Assembly (NCBI GenBank): GCA_049276455.1
Contig: JBASWL010000021.1
Coordinates: 124,001 to 188,000 of the forward strand
Length of the DNA: 64,000 nucleotides
DNA from: Georgfuchsia sp049276455
GTDB lineage: Bacteria > Pseudomonadota > Gammaproteobacteria > Burkholderiales > Rhodocyclaceae
Direction: 5' to 3'
The first letter of the stretch is position 1, and each line of letters begins with the position of its first letter. Below, piece after piece: positions 8,053 through 17,634 of this stretch. The translations under genes and the position numbers were made by a program. The notes under the pieces were generated by a model, which searched no databases, had not been told where the DNA came from, and saw only the letters and a list, made by a program, of their open reading frames with translations.

Positions 8053-8639
8053 TGCCCTAGGCGCAAGCGTTGCAGCAACAATTGCAATGCAGTGCCGCGG
8101 TGCGAGATGAGATTCTTCACGTCTGCATCGAGTTCTGCCGCCGTACAGCCGCGGGAGGGAACAAGGAAATAGGGGTCGTAGCCAAAGCCGCTGCTGCCGC
8201 GTGGTGCGGTGAGGATTTCGCCATGCCACTCGCCCTCGGCGATCAGCGGCTGTGGATCGTCTGCAGTACGACAGAGCGCCAATACGCAGACGTAATGTGC
8301 GCGGCGATCGGCACTGTGTTGCAGCTCGGCGAGCAGCTTGTCGTTGTTGCGCTGATCTGATTTTGGCTCGCCGGCAAAGCGTGCCGAATACACTCCGGGC
8401 GCTCCATTCAATGCCGTTACACAGATGCCGGAATCGTCGGCAAGTGCGGGCAGGCCGGTAACTTGTGCGCAATGGCGCGCCTTGACCAGCGCGTTTTCGA
8501 CAAAGGTGACGTGCGGCTCCTCGGCCTCGCTGACGTTGAACGCGGACTGCGGCAGCAACTCAATGCCCAGCGGAGCGAACAGTTGTGCGAATTCGCGCAG
8601 CTTGCCGGCGTTGTTGGAAGCGAGTACGAGCTTGTTCAT
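8049..8639 (-). CDS. rdgB: dITP/XTP pyrophosphatase
   Basis: House-cleaning nucleotide pyrophosphatase of 196 residues that hydrolyses dITP, ITP and XTP to keep deaminated purines out of nucleic acid. The motifs LASNNAGKLREF, ADDSGICV, GVYSARFAG and GFGYDPYF are typical of the Ham1/RdgB family. It sits between rph and hemW with 4-nt ATGA overlaps on both sides, so the three genes form one translationally coupled unit. Confidence 0.95.
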   Translation of the reverse strand: MNKLVLASNNAGKLREFAQLFAPLGIELLPQSAFNVSEAEEPHVTFVENALVKARHCAQVTGLPALADDSGICVTALNGAPGVYSARFAGEPKSDQRNNDKLLAELQHSADRRAHYVCVLALCRTADDPQPLIAEGEWHGEILTAPRGSSGFGYDPYFLVPSRGCTAAELDADVKNLISHRGTALQLLLQRLRLGQ

Positions 8640-9358
8640 GAAGCAGTGATTGCCGCTTTCTGTGCGGCAATGATTTGGGTGATACCAGCACTGGCCAGCG
8701 CGAGCAGTGCATCGAGTTCCTTGCGCGAGAACGGCGTGCCTTCGGCGGTGCCCTGCACTTCGACCATGCCGCCGTTGCCTGTGATGACAACGTTCATATC
8801 GGTGTCGCACGCAGAGTCTTCGTCGTAGTCGAGATCGAGCACAGCTTGGCCATTGACGATACCGACCGATACGGCGGCGACAAAATCGCGTAGCGGATTG
8901 GCGGTGAGTTTGCCTGCGGCAACAAGCCCGGCAATTGCATCACTCAGTGCAACGTAGGCGCCCGTGATCGAAGCGCAACGAGTGCCACCGTCAGCCTGCA
9001 ATACATCGCAATCGAGCGTGATCTGGCGTTCACCCAGTGCGGCAAGATCGGTGACAGCGCGCAGGCTGCGTCCGATCAATCGCTGGATTTCCTGGGTACG
9101 GCCGGACTGTTTGCCCTTGGCTGCCTCGCGGTTGGTGCGCGTGTGCGTCGAGCGCGGCAGCATGCCATATTCGGCAGTGACCCAGCCCTGCCCCTTGCCC
9201 TTGAGAAAGCCCGGCACTTTTTCCTCGATGCTGGCGGTGCAGAGCACTTTGGTATGGCCGAATTCAACCAGTACGCTGCCTTCGGCGTGGCGCGTGTAAT
9301 GGCGCGTGATGGTGAGTTGGCGCAATTCATGGGCGGCACGTCCGCTGGGTCTGCTCAT
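8636..9358 (-). CDS. rph: Ribonuclease PH
   Basis: Phosphorolytic 3'-5' exoribonuclease of 240 residues that trims tRNA 3' ends. The N-terminus MSRPSGRAAHELR, the block EYGMLPRSTHTR, the phosphate-site region GRTQEIQRLIGRSLR and the core LDCDVLQADGGTR are diagnostic. It is the first gene of the rph-rdgB-hemW unit. The upstream intergenic region faces yicC in the divergent orientation. Confidence 0.96.
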   Translation of the reverse strand: MSRPSGRAAHELRQLTITRHYTRHAEGSVLVEFGHTKVLCTASIEEKVPGFLKGKGQGWVTAEYGMLPRSTHTRTNREAAKGKQSGRTQEIQRLIGRSLRAVTDLAALGERQITLDCDVLQADGGTRCASITGAYVALSDAIAGLVAAGKLTANPLRDFVAAVSVGIVNGQAVLDLDYDEDSACDTDMNVVITGNGGMVEVQGTAEGTPFSRKELDALLALASAGITQIIAAQKAAITAS

Positions 9359-9636
9359 AAAAATTCCTTATTTGTGTATTTGAAGCGGGTTTGAATGTCT
9401 GTAATGGCGCAGTGCAATGGGCCTCTGGCGCATGTCGCCATTATCCTCTGCATTGTCCTCGGCAATATCGACGACGGAAAACTCGCCATCAAAACTTGCT
9501 GCGTTCGATGCGGCCCAGTCCAACCAGAAATCACGTGGGCAAAGGCTGAATAATTGTAGGCAGTGGACTTTCCAATACAATACTTGGCTTCTCTGTTGAA
9601 ACTGCCGCCTTAAAAGGCGTAGTGTGGAAAGAAAAC
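9359..9636. other. 278-nt divergent intergenic region, rph/yicC
   Basis: No gene I can support. It should hold the promoters of both divergent units, but no clear -35/-10 pair stands out. A perfect 14-nt palindrome CGCCTTAAAAGGCG lies at 9607-9620, just before the yicC ribosome-binding site. A 70-codon minus-strand frame (9368-9580) has no signature and is not called. Confidence 0.5.
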
Positions 9637-10503
9637 ATGATCTATAGCATGACCGGCTATGCCGCTGGTAATCGCGACCTGGGACAGGCCATCCTCAGCA
9701 TAGAAATAAAGAGCGTGAATTCACGCTATCTGGATATCGCCTTTCGTATTGGCGACGAGTTGCGTCAGCACGAAATGAAGTTGCGCGAGCAGATCAGCAG
9801 CGCCATCCGGCGCGGCAAGATCGAGTGCCGCATCTACCTGCAGGCCCAGCCGGGCGCTGTGCGCGACAGCATGCCCAACCCGGTGCGGCTGGCCCAACTG
9901 GCGGCGCAGGAGGTTGCCGTAAGGGAAAGTCTTCCCGCCGCTGCGCCACTCTCGGTGGCCGACGTGCTGCGCTGGCCCGGCGTGCTCGTCGACCAGCAAC
10001 TCGATCCGCGGCAACTGGAAACCGAGTGCGGGGCACTGATGACTACGCTGCTCGGAGAACTGCTGGCCAGCCGTGCGCGTGAGGGCGCCAAGCTGGCGGA
10101 GACCATCGTGACGCGCGTGGCCCTGATGCGCGGACTGGTAGCCGAGGTGTCACCGATGCTGCCACCCCTGTTGGCTGATTATCGCGAACGGCTCTCGATG
10201 CGTTTGCGCGAAGCGGTGGCGGCACTCGATGAAGAACGCATCCGCCAGGAAGTCGGCGTGTTTGCTGCGAAGAGCGATGTCGCGGAAGAGTTGTCGCGCC
10301 TATCCACGCATCTGGACGAATTAGAGCGTGTCGTTGCCAAGGGCGGCGCAATGGGTAAGCGCCTCGATTTCCTGATGCAGGAGTTGAATCGCGAAGCGAA
10401 TACGCTGGCGTCGAAATCGGTTTCCGCCGACATCACGAAAATTGCACTGGAACTGAAGCTGCTCATCGAACAAATTCGAGAACAGGTACAAAATATCGAA
10501 TAG
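9637..10503 (+). CDS. yicC: YicC-family endoribonuclease
   Basis: 288 residues with the conserved YicC N-terminus (MIYSMTGYA) and the C-terminal DUF1732 block (FLMQELNREANTLASKS, LKLLIEQIREQVQN). In E. coli YicC acts in RNA turnover. The ATG at 9637 is preceded by GGAAAG at good spacing and matches the family start. A GTG at 9622 would add only five residues. In betaproteobacteria this gene usually lies next to gmk; here a diguanylate cyclase separates them. Confidence 0.93.
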   Translation: MIYSMTGYAAGNRDLGQAILSIEIKSVNSRYLDIAFRIGDELRQHEMKLREQISSAIRRGKIECRIYLQAQPGAVRDSMPNPVRLAQLAAQEVAVRESLPAAAPLSVADVLRWPGVLVDQQLDPRQLETECGALMTTLLGELLASRAREGAKLAETIVTRVALMRGLVAEVSPMLPPLLADYRERLSMRLREAVAALDEERIRQEVGVFAAKSDVAEELSRLSTHLDELERVVAKGGAMGKRLDFLMQELNREANTLASKSVSADITKIALELKLLIEQIREQVQNIE

Positions 10504-10620
10504 CACCGGGTAAGCCTTGTTGGCCGAAAATGGTTTGCAATGTCCATTCAATCCGGTAGATTGCGTGTGCACAAACAGGAATAACGAGCACAAGGCCAGC
10601 ATTTAACTGGGTATGCCTCG

Positions 10621-12447
10621 ATGGAAGATTCAGCAAAGGTTGCCGAACCACAGATAGCTTTCTGGAACCGCATTCCAGTCAAGGTGGGCATCGGCATCAT
10701 TTTGGTGTCCTCTGCAATTTTCACTCTTGCCGGTTTAATACTAAACAGGCAGGAAGAGCAGCAAACCATGGGAAAGCGAGTGAGCGAGGCGTACAAGTAT
10801 GCTGCCCCTATTGCTGCATCTCTCTCGAGCAGGATGTTGGCTGGTGGCGGAAAGGCTGTGTGGGCAGACATATCCAATGAAACGAGGGAAATTGCCGATC
10901 TGGTAGGTGCGGCGCGCATCGTGGTGCTGACACGGGAAGGCCTGGTTAGGGCCGATACGGATCGCCTGACTTACGAAGGCAGAATCGAAACGCGGGGAAA
11001 TCCCAATTGTCCGAAATGCGACAGCGGGCAAGCGTCTGATTTTCCGGCCATGGTCACGCTGACTTCGCCGGATGGCATGCACCGGTTGCGCATTGTTACT
11101 CCGATTGTGAAACAGGAATCCTGTAATTCCTGTCATAGTGAAGGCGGGCCTTTTCTCGGCCTGATTGCGGTCGATTTCGATCTTTCGGCGCTCGATCGCA
11201 GTGAGCTTGATCGTGACAAGCGCATGTTGCTGACCGGGCTACTTTCCATCGCGATGCTGGTCGGACTTAGCTCCTTGCTGTTCAGGTGGTTGATATTTCA
11301 GCCAATCACGATGATCAACAAGGTGGCGCAGGAGATTGCGCTTGGCCATCGCAAGGCTCGCGTTCCAGTAATCAGCCACGATGAACTGGGTGCTTTCGCC
11401 GTTCAATTCAACCGCATGGCTGAACATGTCGAGCAGCAGTTTGATCACATCGAAGTTGCGAATATGGAGTCGCGATTGTTTTACAAGCTCGTGGTCGAGG
11501 TATCCAAGAACCTCGAGATTCCGGATATGACCAAGAGCATTTTCAGTGCATTTCATGAAAAGCTCAAACCATCGAGCCTTGCCGTATTCATCAATGAAGC
11601 GGATGAACGCTGGGTCTGCTGCGCCGGCAGGGATAACGCCGAAGGTGAGCTTATTACCGGAGAGGGCGATCTGGCCGAAGCGTTTAACGCCAACGACCCA
11701 CGGGTTATCAGGGCAATCGAGGACGTTTCAGGTGACATGATCGATCGGGCGATTTATGGCAAGACACTGCAGTTAGAGAACACGCCAGACAAATTCGACT
11801 TCGTGATGCCATTTGCGTACGACAAGCGGCTGATCGGCATTATCATTTGCTCTGATCATAAAGGCCATGTGCGGCTTACCCCCAGGCTCCTCAACAACCT
11901 CAGTGCGCAGCTGGCGTTGGCTGCGGGTAACTCCCACAATTACATGGGCTCGATCATCGATCCGCTAACTCGTCTGCGCAACAAGCGCTATGGCATGGCG
12001 CGACTTGATGAGGCGGTGTCCAGGGCGCTGCGTTATTCGCGTTCATTTGCCATAATCATGGTTGATATCGATCATTTCAAGCTGGTCAATGATTCCCACG
12101 GGCATCCTGCAGGAGATGTTGTACTCAAAGAGGTGGCAAGGCGCATTGCCTGTTCGCTGCGCAAGTCCGACATTGCGATTCGCTACGGCGGCGAAGAATT
12201 CATGATCATCGTCAACAGCGATGACAGCGATTCTCTGGCCGGGCTCTGCGAAAAAATACGGAACGAGATAGCAGATTCACCGGTGCAGTTGCGCCAGCTC
12301 GGAATATCGATTTCCGTGACGATCAGTGTCGGGTGCACCAGATTCCGGTACGGCATGGACGATGGCGTGAGCATGATTGCGCGTGCCGATAGTGCCTTGT
12401 ATCGCGCCAAGGAATCAGGACGCAATCGCATCGAAGTTGACATCTGA
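10621..12447 (+). CDS. Membrane diguanylate cyclase with periplasmic heme-c motif (DUF3365-like, HAMP, GAF-like, GGDEF)
   Basis: 608 residues. TM1 lies at about 21-42 and a periplasmic sensor at about 43-200 contains CPKC (130-133) and CNSCH (168-172), the latter a covalent heme-c motif of DUF3365-type sensors. TM2 is at about 203-226, HAMP at about 227-280, a GAF-like region to about 440, and GGDEF at 445-605. The active site GGEEF (523-527) is intact and the RKSD inhibitory site (514-517) sits five residues before it, so an active c-di-GMP synthase with product inhibition is expected. Family members with this sensor bind heme and sense redox state or gases. Heme attachment here is inferred from the motif. 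Confidence 0.9.
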   Translation: MEDSAKVAEPQIAFWNRIPVKVGIGIILVSSAIFTLAGLILNRQEEQQTMGKRVSEAYKYAAPIAASLSSRMLAGGGKAVWADISNETREIADLVGAARIVVLTREGLVRADTDRLTYEGRIETRGNPNCPKCDSGQASDFPAMVTLTSPDGMHRLRIVTPIVKQESCNSCHSEGGPFLGLIAVDFDLSALDRSELDRDKRMLLTGLLSIAMLVGLSSLLFRWLIFQPITMINKVAQEIALGHRKARVPVISHDELGAFAVQFNRMAEHVEQQFDHIEVANMESRLFYKLVVEVSKNLEIPDMTKSIFSAFHEKLKPSSLAVFINEADERWVCCAGRDNAEGELITGEGDLAEAFNANDPRVIRAIEDVSGDMIDRAIYGKTLQLENTPDKFDFVMPFAYDKRLIGIIICSDHKGHVRLTPRLLNNLSAQLALAAGNSHNYMGSIIDPLTRLRNKRYGMARLDEAVSRALRYSRSFAIIMVDIDHFKLVNDSHGHPAGDVVLKEVARRIACSLRKSDIAIRYGGEEFMIIVNSDDSDSLAGLCEKIRNEIADSPVQLRQLGISISVTISVGCTRFRYGMDDGVSMIARADSALYRAKESGRNRIEVDI

Positions 12448-12543
12448 AAAATGCCGGTTTAGTACTTAGCTATCGAAAAGTCTTGATCGGGTACCATCGC
12501 CTTGGCGTCTGGATGTTCTGATTCAATCTGGAATTGATATGAA

Positions 12544-13167
12544 ATGAGTTCTACTCCTGCCACTATTTTCGTGATTGCCGCGCCATCCGGCGCGGGCAAG
12601 AGCACTTTGGTCAGCCTGCTGATCGGCCGTGATCCCGGGATGCAATTGTCGATTTCATACACAACGCGCCCGCCGCGACCCGGTGAGGTCAATGGCCAGA
12701 ATTATCACTTTATTGATATTGCCGCCTTCACTGCGATGCGTGAGCGCGGCGAATTTATCGAATGGGCCGAAGTGCATGGCAACTGTTACGGTACCGCCTG
12801 TTCAGGGCTTGAACAGCAGATGAGCAACGGCCGCGATCTGGTACTCGAAATCGACTGGCAGGGCGCGCAACAGGTGCGCCGCCATTTTCCACAGTCAGTG
12901 GGCATATTCATCCTGCCGCCTTCGGTCGAGGAACTGGAGCGGCGCTTGAGCGCACGCGGACAGGATAGTGACGCTGTCATTCAGGGGCGCGTGGCTGCAG
13001 CCGTGGGTGAAATGAGGCACGTGGGCGAATTCGACTTTGTTATAATCAACAGAGACTTGGCGGTAGCATTGGAAGATCTGATGGCTGCCGTGCACGCATC
13101 GCGCCTGCGGCTTCATTCCCAGCAGGCGCGCCACCCTGACGTATTCCGCTTTCTGGAACTAGGATAA
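12544..13167 (+). CDS. gmk: Guanylate kinase
   Basis: GMP kinase of 207 residues (ATP + GMP to ADP + GDP). The P-loop APSGAGKST lies at residues 11-19. The GMP-binding SYTTRPPRPGEVNGQNYHF and the lid-region DIDWQGAQQVR-like block (EIDWQGAQQVR here) are typical. It ends 4 nt before rpoZ, giving the classic gmk-rpoZ-spoT order. Confidence 0.96.
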   Translation: MSSTPATIFVIAAPSGAGKSTLVSLLIGRDPGMQLSISYTTRPPRPGEVNGQNYHFIDIAAFTAMRERGEFIEWAEVHGNCYGTACSGLEQQMSNGRDLVLEIDWQGAQQVRRHFPQSVGIFILPPSVEELERRLSARGQDSDAVIQGRVAAAVGEMRHVGEFDFVIINRDLAVALEDLMAAVHASRLRLHSQQARHPDVFRFLELG

Positions 13168-13171
13168 ATAC

Positions 13172-13378
13172 ATGGCCCGCGTTACCGTTGATGATTGTCT
13201 GAAGAAGATCCCCAATCGCTTCCAACTTACCTTGGTGGCAACCTATCGTGCGCGCCAGATCACCATGGGTAGTACGCCCCAGGTTGAAGCCGACCGTGAC
13301 AAGCCTACTGTCATCGCCCTGCGCGAGCTTGCCGCCGGAAAAATCGGCCTGGAACTGCTTAATCGGCCTCAAGGTTAA
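13172..13378 (+). CDS. rpoZ: RNA polymerase omega subunit
   Basis: 68-residue omega subunit that helps assemble RNA polymerase and forms part of ppGpp site 1. The opening MARVTVDDCLKKIPNRFQL and the helical core KPTVIALRELAAGKIG are standard. Its place directly before the (p)ppGpp synthetase/hydrolase gene couples the effector enzyme with a component of its target. Confidence 0.96.
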   Translation: MARVTVDDCLKKIPNRFQLTLVATYRARQITMGSTPQVEADRDKPTVIALRELAAGKIGLELLNRPQG

Positions 13379-13403
13379 GATACGGTGAGGACGGGATACA
13401 CCA

Positions 13404-15629
13404 ATGGCAGCCGTGCTCCCGTCTTCAGTTGCACCCGGCAAGCTTGCCGGCAACCGGCAAGCTGACGCAGCGCAGCGCGCCGAACTCGACGCCGGCCTGG
13501 CCCGGCTCAAAAACAATCTTTCCACTTACCTCAAACCCGCGGAAATAGAGCGGGTCGAAGCCGCTTTTGCCTTTGGCGATGCTGCCCATGTCGGGCAGTT
13601 CCGCGTCAGTGGCGCGCCCTATATATCGCATCCGCTGGCAGTGGCGGAGAAGCTGGCGGCCTGGCACCTTGATGCGCAGGCCATCATTGCTGCGCTGCTG
13701 CACGACGTGATGGAAGATACCGCGATCACCAAACAGGAGATTGCCGACCGCTTCGGCAATGCTGCGGCGGAACTGGTGGATGGCGTCTCCAAGATTGATC
13801 GCATCGAAAATCAATCCTACGAAGAGGCGCAGGCCGAGAACTTCCGCAAGATGCTGCTGGCGATGGCGCGCGATGTGCGCGTCATTCTCATCAAGCTGTC
13901 GGACCGCCTGCACAACATGCAGACGCTGGGCGCGATCCGGCTCGACAAGCGGCGTCGCATCGCGCATGAGACGCTCGACATCTATGCGCCGATCGCCAAC
14001 CGGCTCGGCCTCAACACGCTGTATCGTGAACTTCAGGAACTGTCGTTCCAGCATCTTTATCCGGTGCGCTATCGCGTTCTGGCCAAGGCGGTCAAGGCGG
14101 CGCGCGGCAATCGTCGCGAAGTCGTGGAAAAGATATTGCAGACGGTGAATAATAAGTTGCCCGAAGTCGGCATTGAGGCCGAGGTGATGGGACGGGAGAA
14201 ACATCTTTACGGCATCTACCGCAAGATGCGCGAAAAGCATCTGACATTTTCCCAGGTGCTCGACATCTACGGCTTTCGCATCATCGTCAAGGATGTACCG
14301 ACCTGTTATCTGGTGCTTGGCGTGCTGCACGGCCTCTACAATCCGGTGCCGGGCAAGTTCAAGGACTATATCGCCATTCCCAAGGTCAATGGCTACCAGT
14401 CGCTGCATACCACCCTGATCGGCCCCTTCAGCACGCCGGTGGAGGCGCAGATCCGTACCGCAGCAATGCACCATGTTGCTGAATCGGGAGTTGCTTCGCA
14501 CTGGCTCTACAAGGATGACAAGGCGCTCTCCGATCTGCAAAAGAAGACCAGTCTGTGGCTGCAATCGTTGCTCGAACTCCAATCGGCCTCGGGCGATTCG
14601 ACCGAGTTCCTCGAACACGTCAAGATCGACCTGTTCTCGGGCGAGGTCTACGTATTTACGCCAGCCGGAAAGATTCTGGTGTTGCCGCTCGGCTCGACTC
14701 CGGTCGACTTTGCCTACACTGTGCATACCGACATCGGCAACCATTGCGTTGCCTGCCGCATCAATAACGAATTGATGCCACTACGCACCGAGTTGCATAA
14801 TGGTGACCGGGTCGAAATCATCACTACGCCCCATGCCAATCCCAACCCGGCCTGGCTCGGCTTTGTAAAAAGCGCTCGAGCTCGTTCCAATATTCGCCAC
14901 TATCTCAAGACACAGCAAAAGGAAGCCTCAGCGGCTCTGGGTGAGCGCCTGCTTTCGCAGGCATTGCGCAGTACCGGGGCCATGCTGGCCGACATTACAC
15001 CGACACGGTGGAAGCATCTGTTGCTTGACGCAGGCGCCAAATCGAAGAACGAGCTGCTGACTGACATCGGCCTGGGCACCCGGCTTGCTGCGATCGTTGC
15101 GCGTCGCTTGCAGGGCGGGATCAATAAAAAGCTTGGCAAAGTACAGTCTACCGAACAGAAATCCGGGCCGATACTGATCCGGGGCACAGAAGGCTTCGCG
15201 GTGCAGCTTGCCAGCTGTTGCCGGCCGATTCCCGGCGATCCTGTCCTCGGCCTGATCCGCAAGGGACAGGGCTTAATGGTGCATACTCACGACTGTGCCA
15301 ATATTGCCAAGCAACGCGGAGACCGCGTCGATTGGGTCGATGTCGAGTGGGAGCCGGATGTCGACGGGCTGTTTGATGTCAGCATCTGCGCGCTGGTGCA
15401 AAATCAGCGGGGCGTACTGGCCAATCTGACGACAGCGATTGCCGAAGAACAATCGAACATTACCGACGTCAGCATAGAGGGCGATCACGACACTACGGTT
15501 TCGGTGTATTTTACGTTGCAGGTGCTTAACCGCGCTCATTTGGCGCGGGTATTGCGCGGCTTGCGGCGTATTCCTGAGGTGCTCCGTATCGGTCGCCTCA
15601 AGGACAGGGAAATTAATCATCATCACTAG
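13404..15629 (+). CDS. spoT: Bifunctional (p)ppGpp synthetase/hydrolase
   Basis: 741 residues of the RelA/SpoT long family. The HD hydrolase domain (SHPLAVAEKLAAW, AALLHDVMEDT, KLSDRLHNMQTL) is intact, so degradation of ppGpp is expected. The synthetase domain follows (IYGFRIIV, GKFKDYIAIPKVNGYQSLHT), then TGS (VYVFTPAGKILVLPLGST), a zinc-finger/helical region (LASCCRPIPGDPVLG) and a C-terminal ACT domain. Presence of the HD motif argues for SpoT rather than RelA. Confidence 0.95.
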   Translation: MAAVLPSSVAPGKLAGNRQADAAQRAELDAGLARLKNNLSTYLKPAEIERVEAAFAFGDAAHVGQFRVSGAPYISHPLAVAEKLAAWHLDAQAIIAALLHDVMEDTAITKQEIADRFGNAAAELVDGVSKIDRIENQSYEEAQAENFRKMLLAMARDVRVILIKLSDRLHNMQTLGAIRLDKRRRIAHETLDIYAPIANRLGLNTLYRELQELSFQHLYPVRYRVLAKAVKAARGNRREVVEKILQTVNNKLPEVGIEAEVMGREKHLYGIYRKMREKHLTFSQVLDIYGFRIIVKDVPTCYLVLGVLHGLYNPVPGKFKDYIAIPKVNGYQSLHTTLIGPFSTPVEAQIRTAAMHHVAESGVASHWLYKDDKALSDLQKKTSLWLQSLLELQSASGDSTEFLEHVKIDLFSGEVYVFTPAGKILVLPLGSTPVDFAYTVHTDIGNHCVACRINNELMPLRTELHNGDRVEIITTPHANPNPAWLGFVKSARARSNIRHYLKTQQKEASAALGERLLSQALRSTGAMLADITPTRWKHLLLDAGAKSKNELLTDIGLGTRLAAIVARRLQGGINKKLGKVQSTEQKSGPILIRGTEGFAVQLASCCRPIPGDPVLGLIRKGQGLMVHTHDCANIAKQRGDRVDWVDVEWEPDVDGLFDVSICALVQNQRGVLANLTTAIAEEQSNITDVSIEGDHDTTVSVYFTLQVLNRAHLARVLRGLRRIPEVLRIGRLKDREINHHH

Positions 15630-15639
15630 GGAAATCAAA

Positions 15640-15828
15640 ATGGCAAAGTACGAATCCGAATACACCAAATTCATGCGTGAATGGAAGCAAAGTCATCTGG
15701 AACAGGCCGAAGTTGCACAAAAGGGGTGGTCGCTGTGGTGGAACAAGGAACCGCGTGACCAGGAATCCATGCGCCGCGATTTAGAGTCCAGAGTCCCGCA
15801 GAAATCCTACTATTACGACGCCAATTGA
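15640..15828 (+). CDS. DUF3460-like small protein
   Basis: 62 residues starting 10 nt after the spoT stop, with GGGAAATCAAAATG as the start region. It is rich in Trp, Tyr and charged residues (FMREWKQSHLE, WSLWWNKEPRD, QKSYYYDAN). Length and pattern fit the DUF3460 family of short betaproteobacterial proteins of unknown function. This is from memory of the family and was not searched. Close spacing suggests cotranscription with spoT. Confidence 0.8.
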   Translation: MAKYESEYTKFMREWKQSHLEQAEVAQKGWSLWWNKEPRDQESMRRDLESRVPQKSYYYDAN

Positions 15829-15954
15829 TGCATTTGTTGGAATAACATTGTTACGTTTGCGTATATTAACCAGGCCAAAGTAGCATTTGGGTGCAGCGTG
15901 ATGTTTATGGCATGAAAACCAGAAGGTTGGTTTGCGTTAATGCTGGGAGGAAGC

Positions 15955-17634
15955 ATGAAGAAAATACTTTTGGCAGCCATTTTTGCGTGCCTGTTTCTGG
16001 GCGCGGTGACGGTGCGGGCGGAGGACGAGAAGTTCGACATCACCCGTTTCGAAGTCAGTGGCAATACTCTGCTGACGCAAAATGAGGTTGACCGTTTGCT
16101 TGCCCCCTTTAGAGGGAAGGATCGTGCCTATGGTGATGTGCAGCGCGCCCTTGAAGTCCTTCAGGCCGCCTACCGTACCAAGGGGTTTGGCACCGTTACC
16201 GTCTATGTGCCCGAGCAGGAACTCAAGAATGGTGTAGTTTCGCTGCATGTGACAGAAGCCGTGATCGGTACGGTCAAAGTAACCGGCAACCAGTTTTTTT
16301 CAGAGGAAAATGTCCGCGCGGCGCTCCCCCAGTTGAAAACAGGCACAACGCCCAATCTTTCCGCGATATCCGACAACATTCAACTCTCCAATGAGAACCC
16401 GGCCAAACGTATCGAATTAACCCTGGGCGTTAGCGAGGAAGAAGGCAAGGTCGACGCCAAAGTGGGCGTCAGTGACGAAAACCCGCGCCGTGTCTATTTC
16501 TCTCTCGACAACACCGGGGAGAAAGAAACAACGGGGCAATACCGCCTTGGCGTTTCATATCGCGATGCCAATGTGTTCGGCGGAGACGAAGTGCTGACGC
16601 TAGGTTATATCACTGCTCCTGATGCACCAGATGGCGTCGATGTCGATGTATATACCGCTGGCCTGCGCATGCCCTTGTACGGATTGGGCGACAGTCTCGA
16701 CTTCATCGTCGCGGCAAGTTCAGTCAACGTGCCAGCCAATGTTATTACGCCTGGCGGTACGTTGTCCCTGAGTGGCAAGGGTCGTATCTTCGCCGTTCGC
16801 TGGAACAATCTGTTGCCGCGCAGTGGCGAATACAGTTCGCGCATGGTGTACGGCTTCGATTTCAAATCGACAGACAATCCCTGCCGGCCGCGAACCATTA
16901 CAGCCGGCTGTGTCGACTATCTCGAAACCCCGTTTTCCGTTAGCTACATCGGCCAATGGCAAAAGCCCAATCTGGCGACGGATTTCAACCTCGGTGCGGT
17001 CTATAACCTCAAGCTTTTGGATCATCAGGACAACTGGCGCTATAACTATGCCGCAAACGCACGTTCGACAGATGCCAACTTCCTTATTCTTAAAGCGGGC
17101 GGTAATTACTTGCGTTCCCTTCCCGGCGACTGGCAGCTACGTGGCGCAATCAATGCCCAATATAGCGCCAGCCCGCTGCCTTCTTCCCAGCAACTCAGCC
17201 TTGCCGGTTCCGGCGCAGTACGGGGTTTCGGCGAACGCGTGCTGATAGCAGATAGCGGCTATACAGCCAATTTCGAAGCCTACACACCTGATATTGCCTT
17301 GCTGCTCGGCCCCCGTTTAAAAACCGGTCTGCCCGGCACCTTGCGCGCACTGGCATTTTACGACTGGGCCTATGGCGAAAACAGCCCGAAGGACGGAAGC
17401 ACATGGTTTGATCCAGTCAATAATTTGACCGTGCCAGCCAGTATCAAATCGGTCAATGAAATCAGCACGGTTTCCAGCATTGGCATTGGTCTGCGTTATT
17501 CGTTGCACAAGGACATTAGTGCCAGGTTTGACTGGGCGCATGTGCTCGATAGTTCTCCTGCCAATCGCCTGACGCCGGCAGACAGGATTGACGATCAGTG
17601 GCGGGCGCATTTTGCAGTGACATACGGATTCTGA
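15955..17634 (+). CDS. TpsB outer-membrane transporter (ShlB/FhaC/HecB family)
   Basis: 559 residues. The ATG at 15955 follows GGGAGGAAGC and begins a good signal peptide (MKKILLAAIF ... VRAED); an ATG at 15940 is the alternative. POTRA domains cover about residues 25-190 (FDITRFEVSGNTLLTQNEV, IGTVKVTGNQFFSEENVR). The 16-stranded barrel follows, with the conserved lid-loop motif VRGF in GSGAVRGFGER. It should sit in the outer membrane and secrete the TpsA encoded next, whose start is 84 nt downstream. Confidence 0.93.
   Translation: MKKILLAAIFACLFLGAVTVRAEDEKFDITRFEVSGNTLLTQNEVDRLLAPFRGKDRAYGDVQRALEVLQAAYRTKGFGTVTVYVPEQELKNGVVSLHVTEAVIGTVKVTGNQFFSEENVRAALPQLKTGTTPNLSAISDNIQLSNENPAKRIELTLGVSEEEGKVDAKVGVSDENPRRVYFSLDNTGEKETTGQYRLGVSYRDANVFGGDEVLTLGYITAPDAPDGVDVDVYTAGLRMPLYGLGDSLDFIVAASSVNVPANVITPGGTLSLSGKGRIFAVRWNNLLPRSGEYSSRMVYGFDFKSTDNPCRPRTITAGCVDYLETPFSVSYIGQWQKPNLATDFNLGAVYNLKLLDHQDNWRYNYAANARSTDANFLILKAGGNYLRSLPGDWQLRGAINAQYSASPLPSSQQLSLAGSGAVRGFGERVLIADSGYTANFEAYTPDIALLLGPRLKTGLPGTLRALAFYDWAYGENSPKDGSTWFDPVNNLTVPASIKSVNEISTVSSIGIGLRYSLHKDISARFDWAHVLDSSPANRLTPADRIDDQWRAHFAVTYGF

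Noticed and set aside
9368..9580. 70-codon minus-strand frame between rph and yicC
   Set aside because: No ribosome-binding site, no recognisable motif, and it occupies the expected divergent promoter region.
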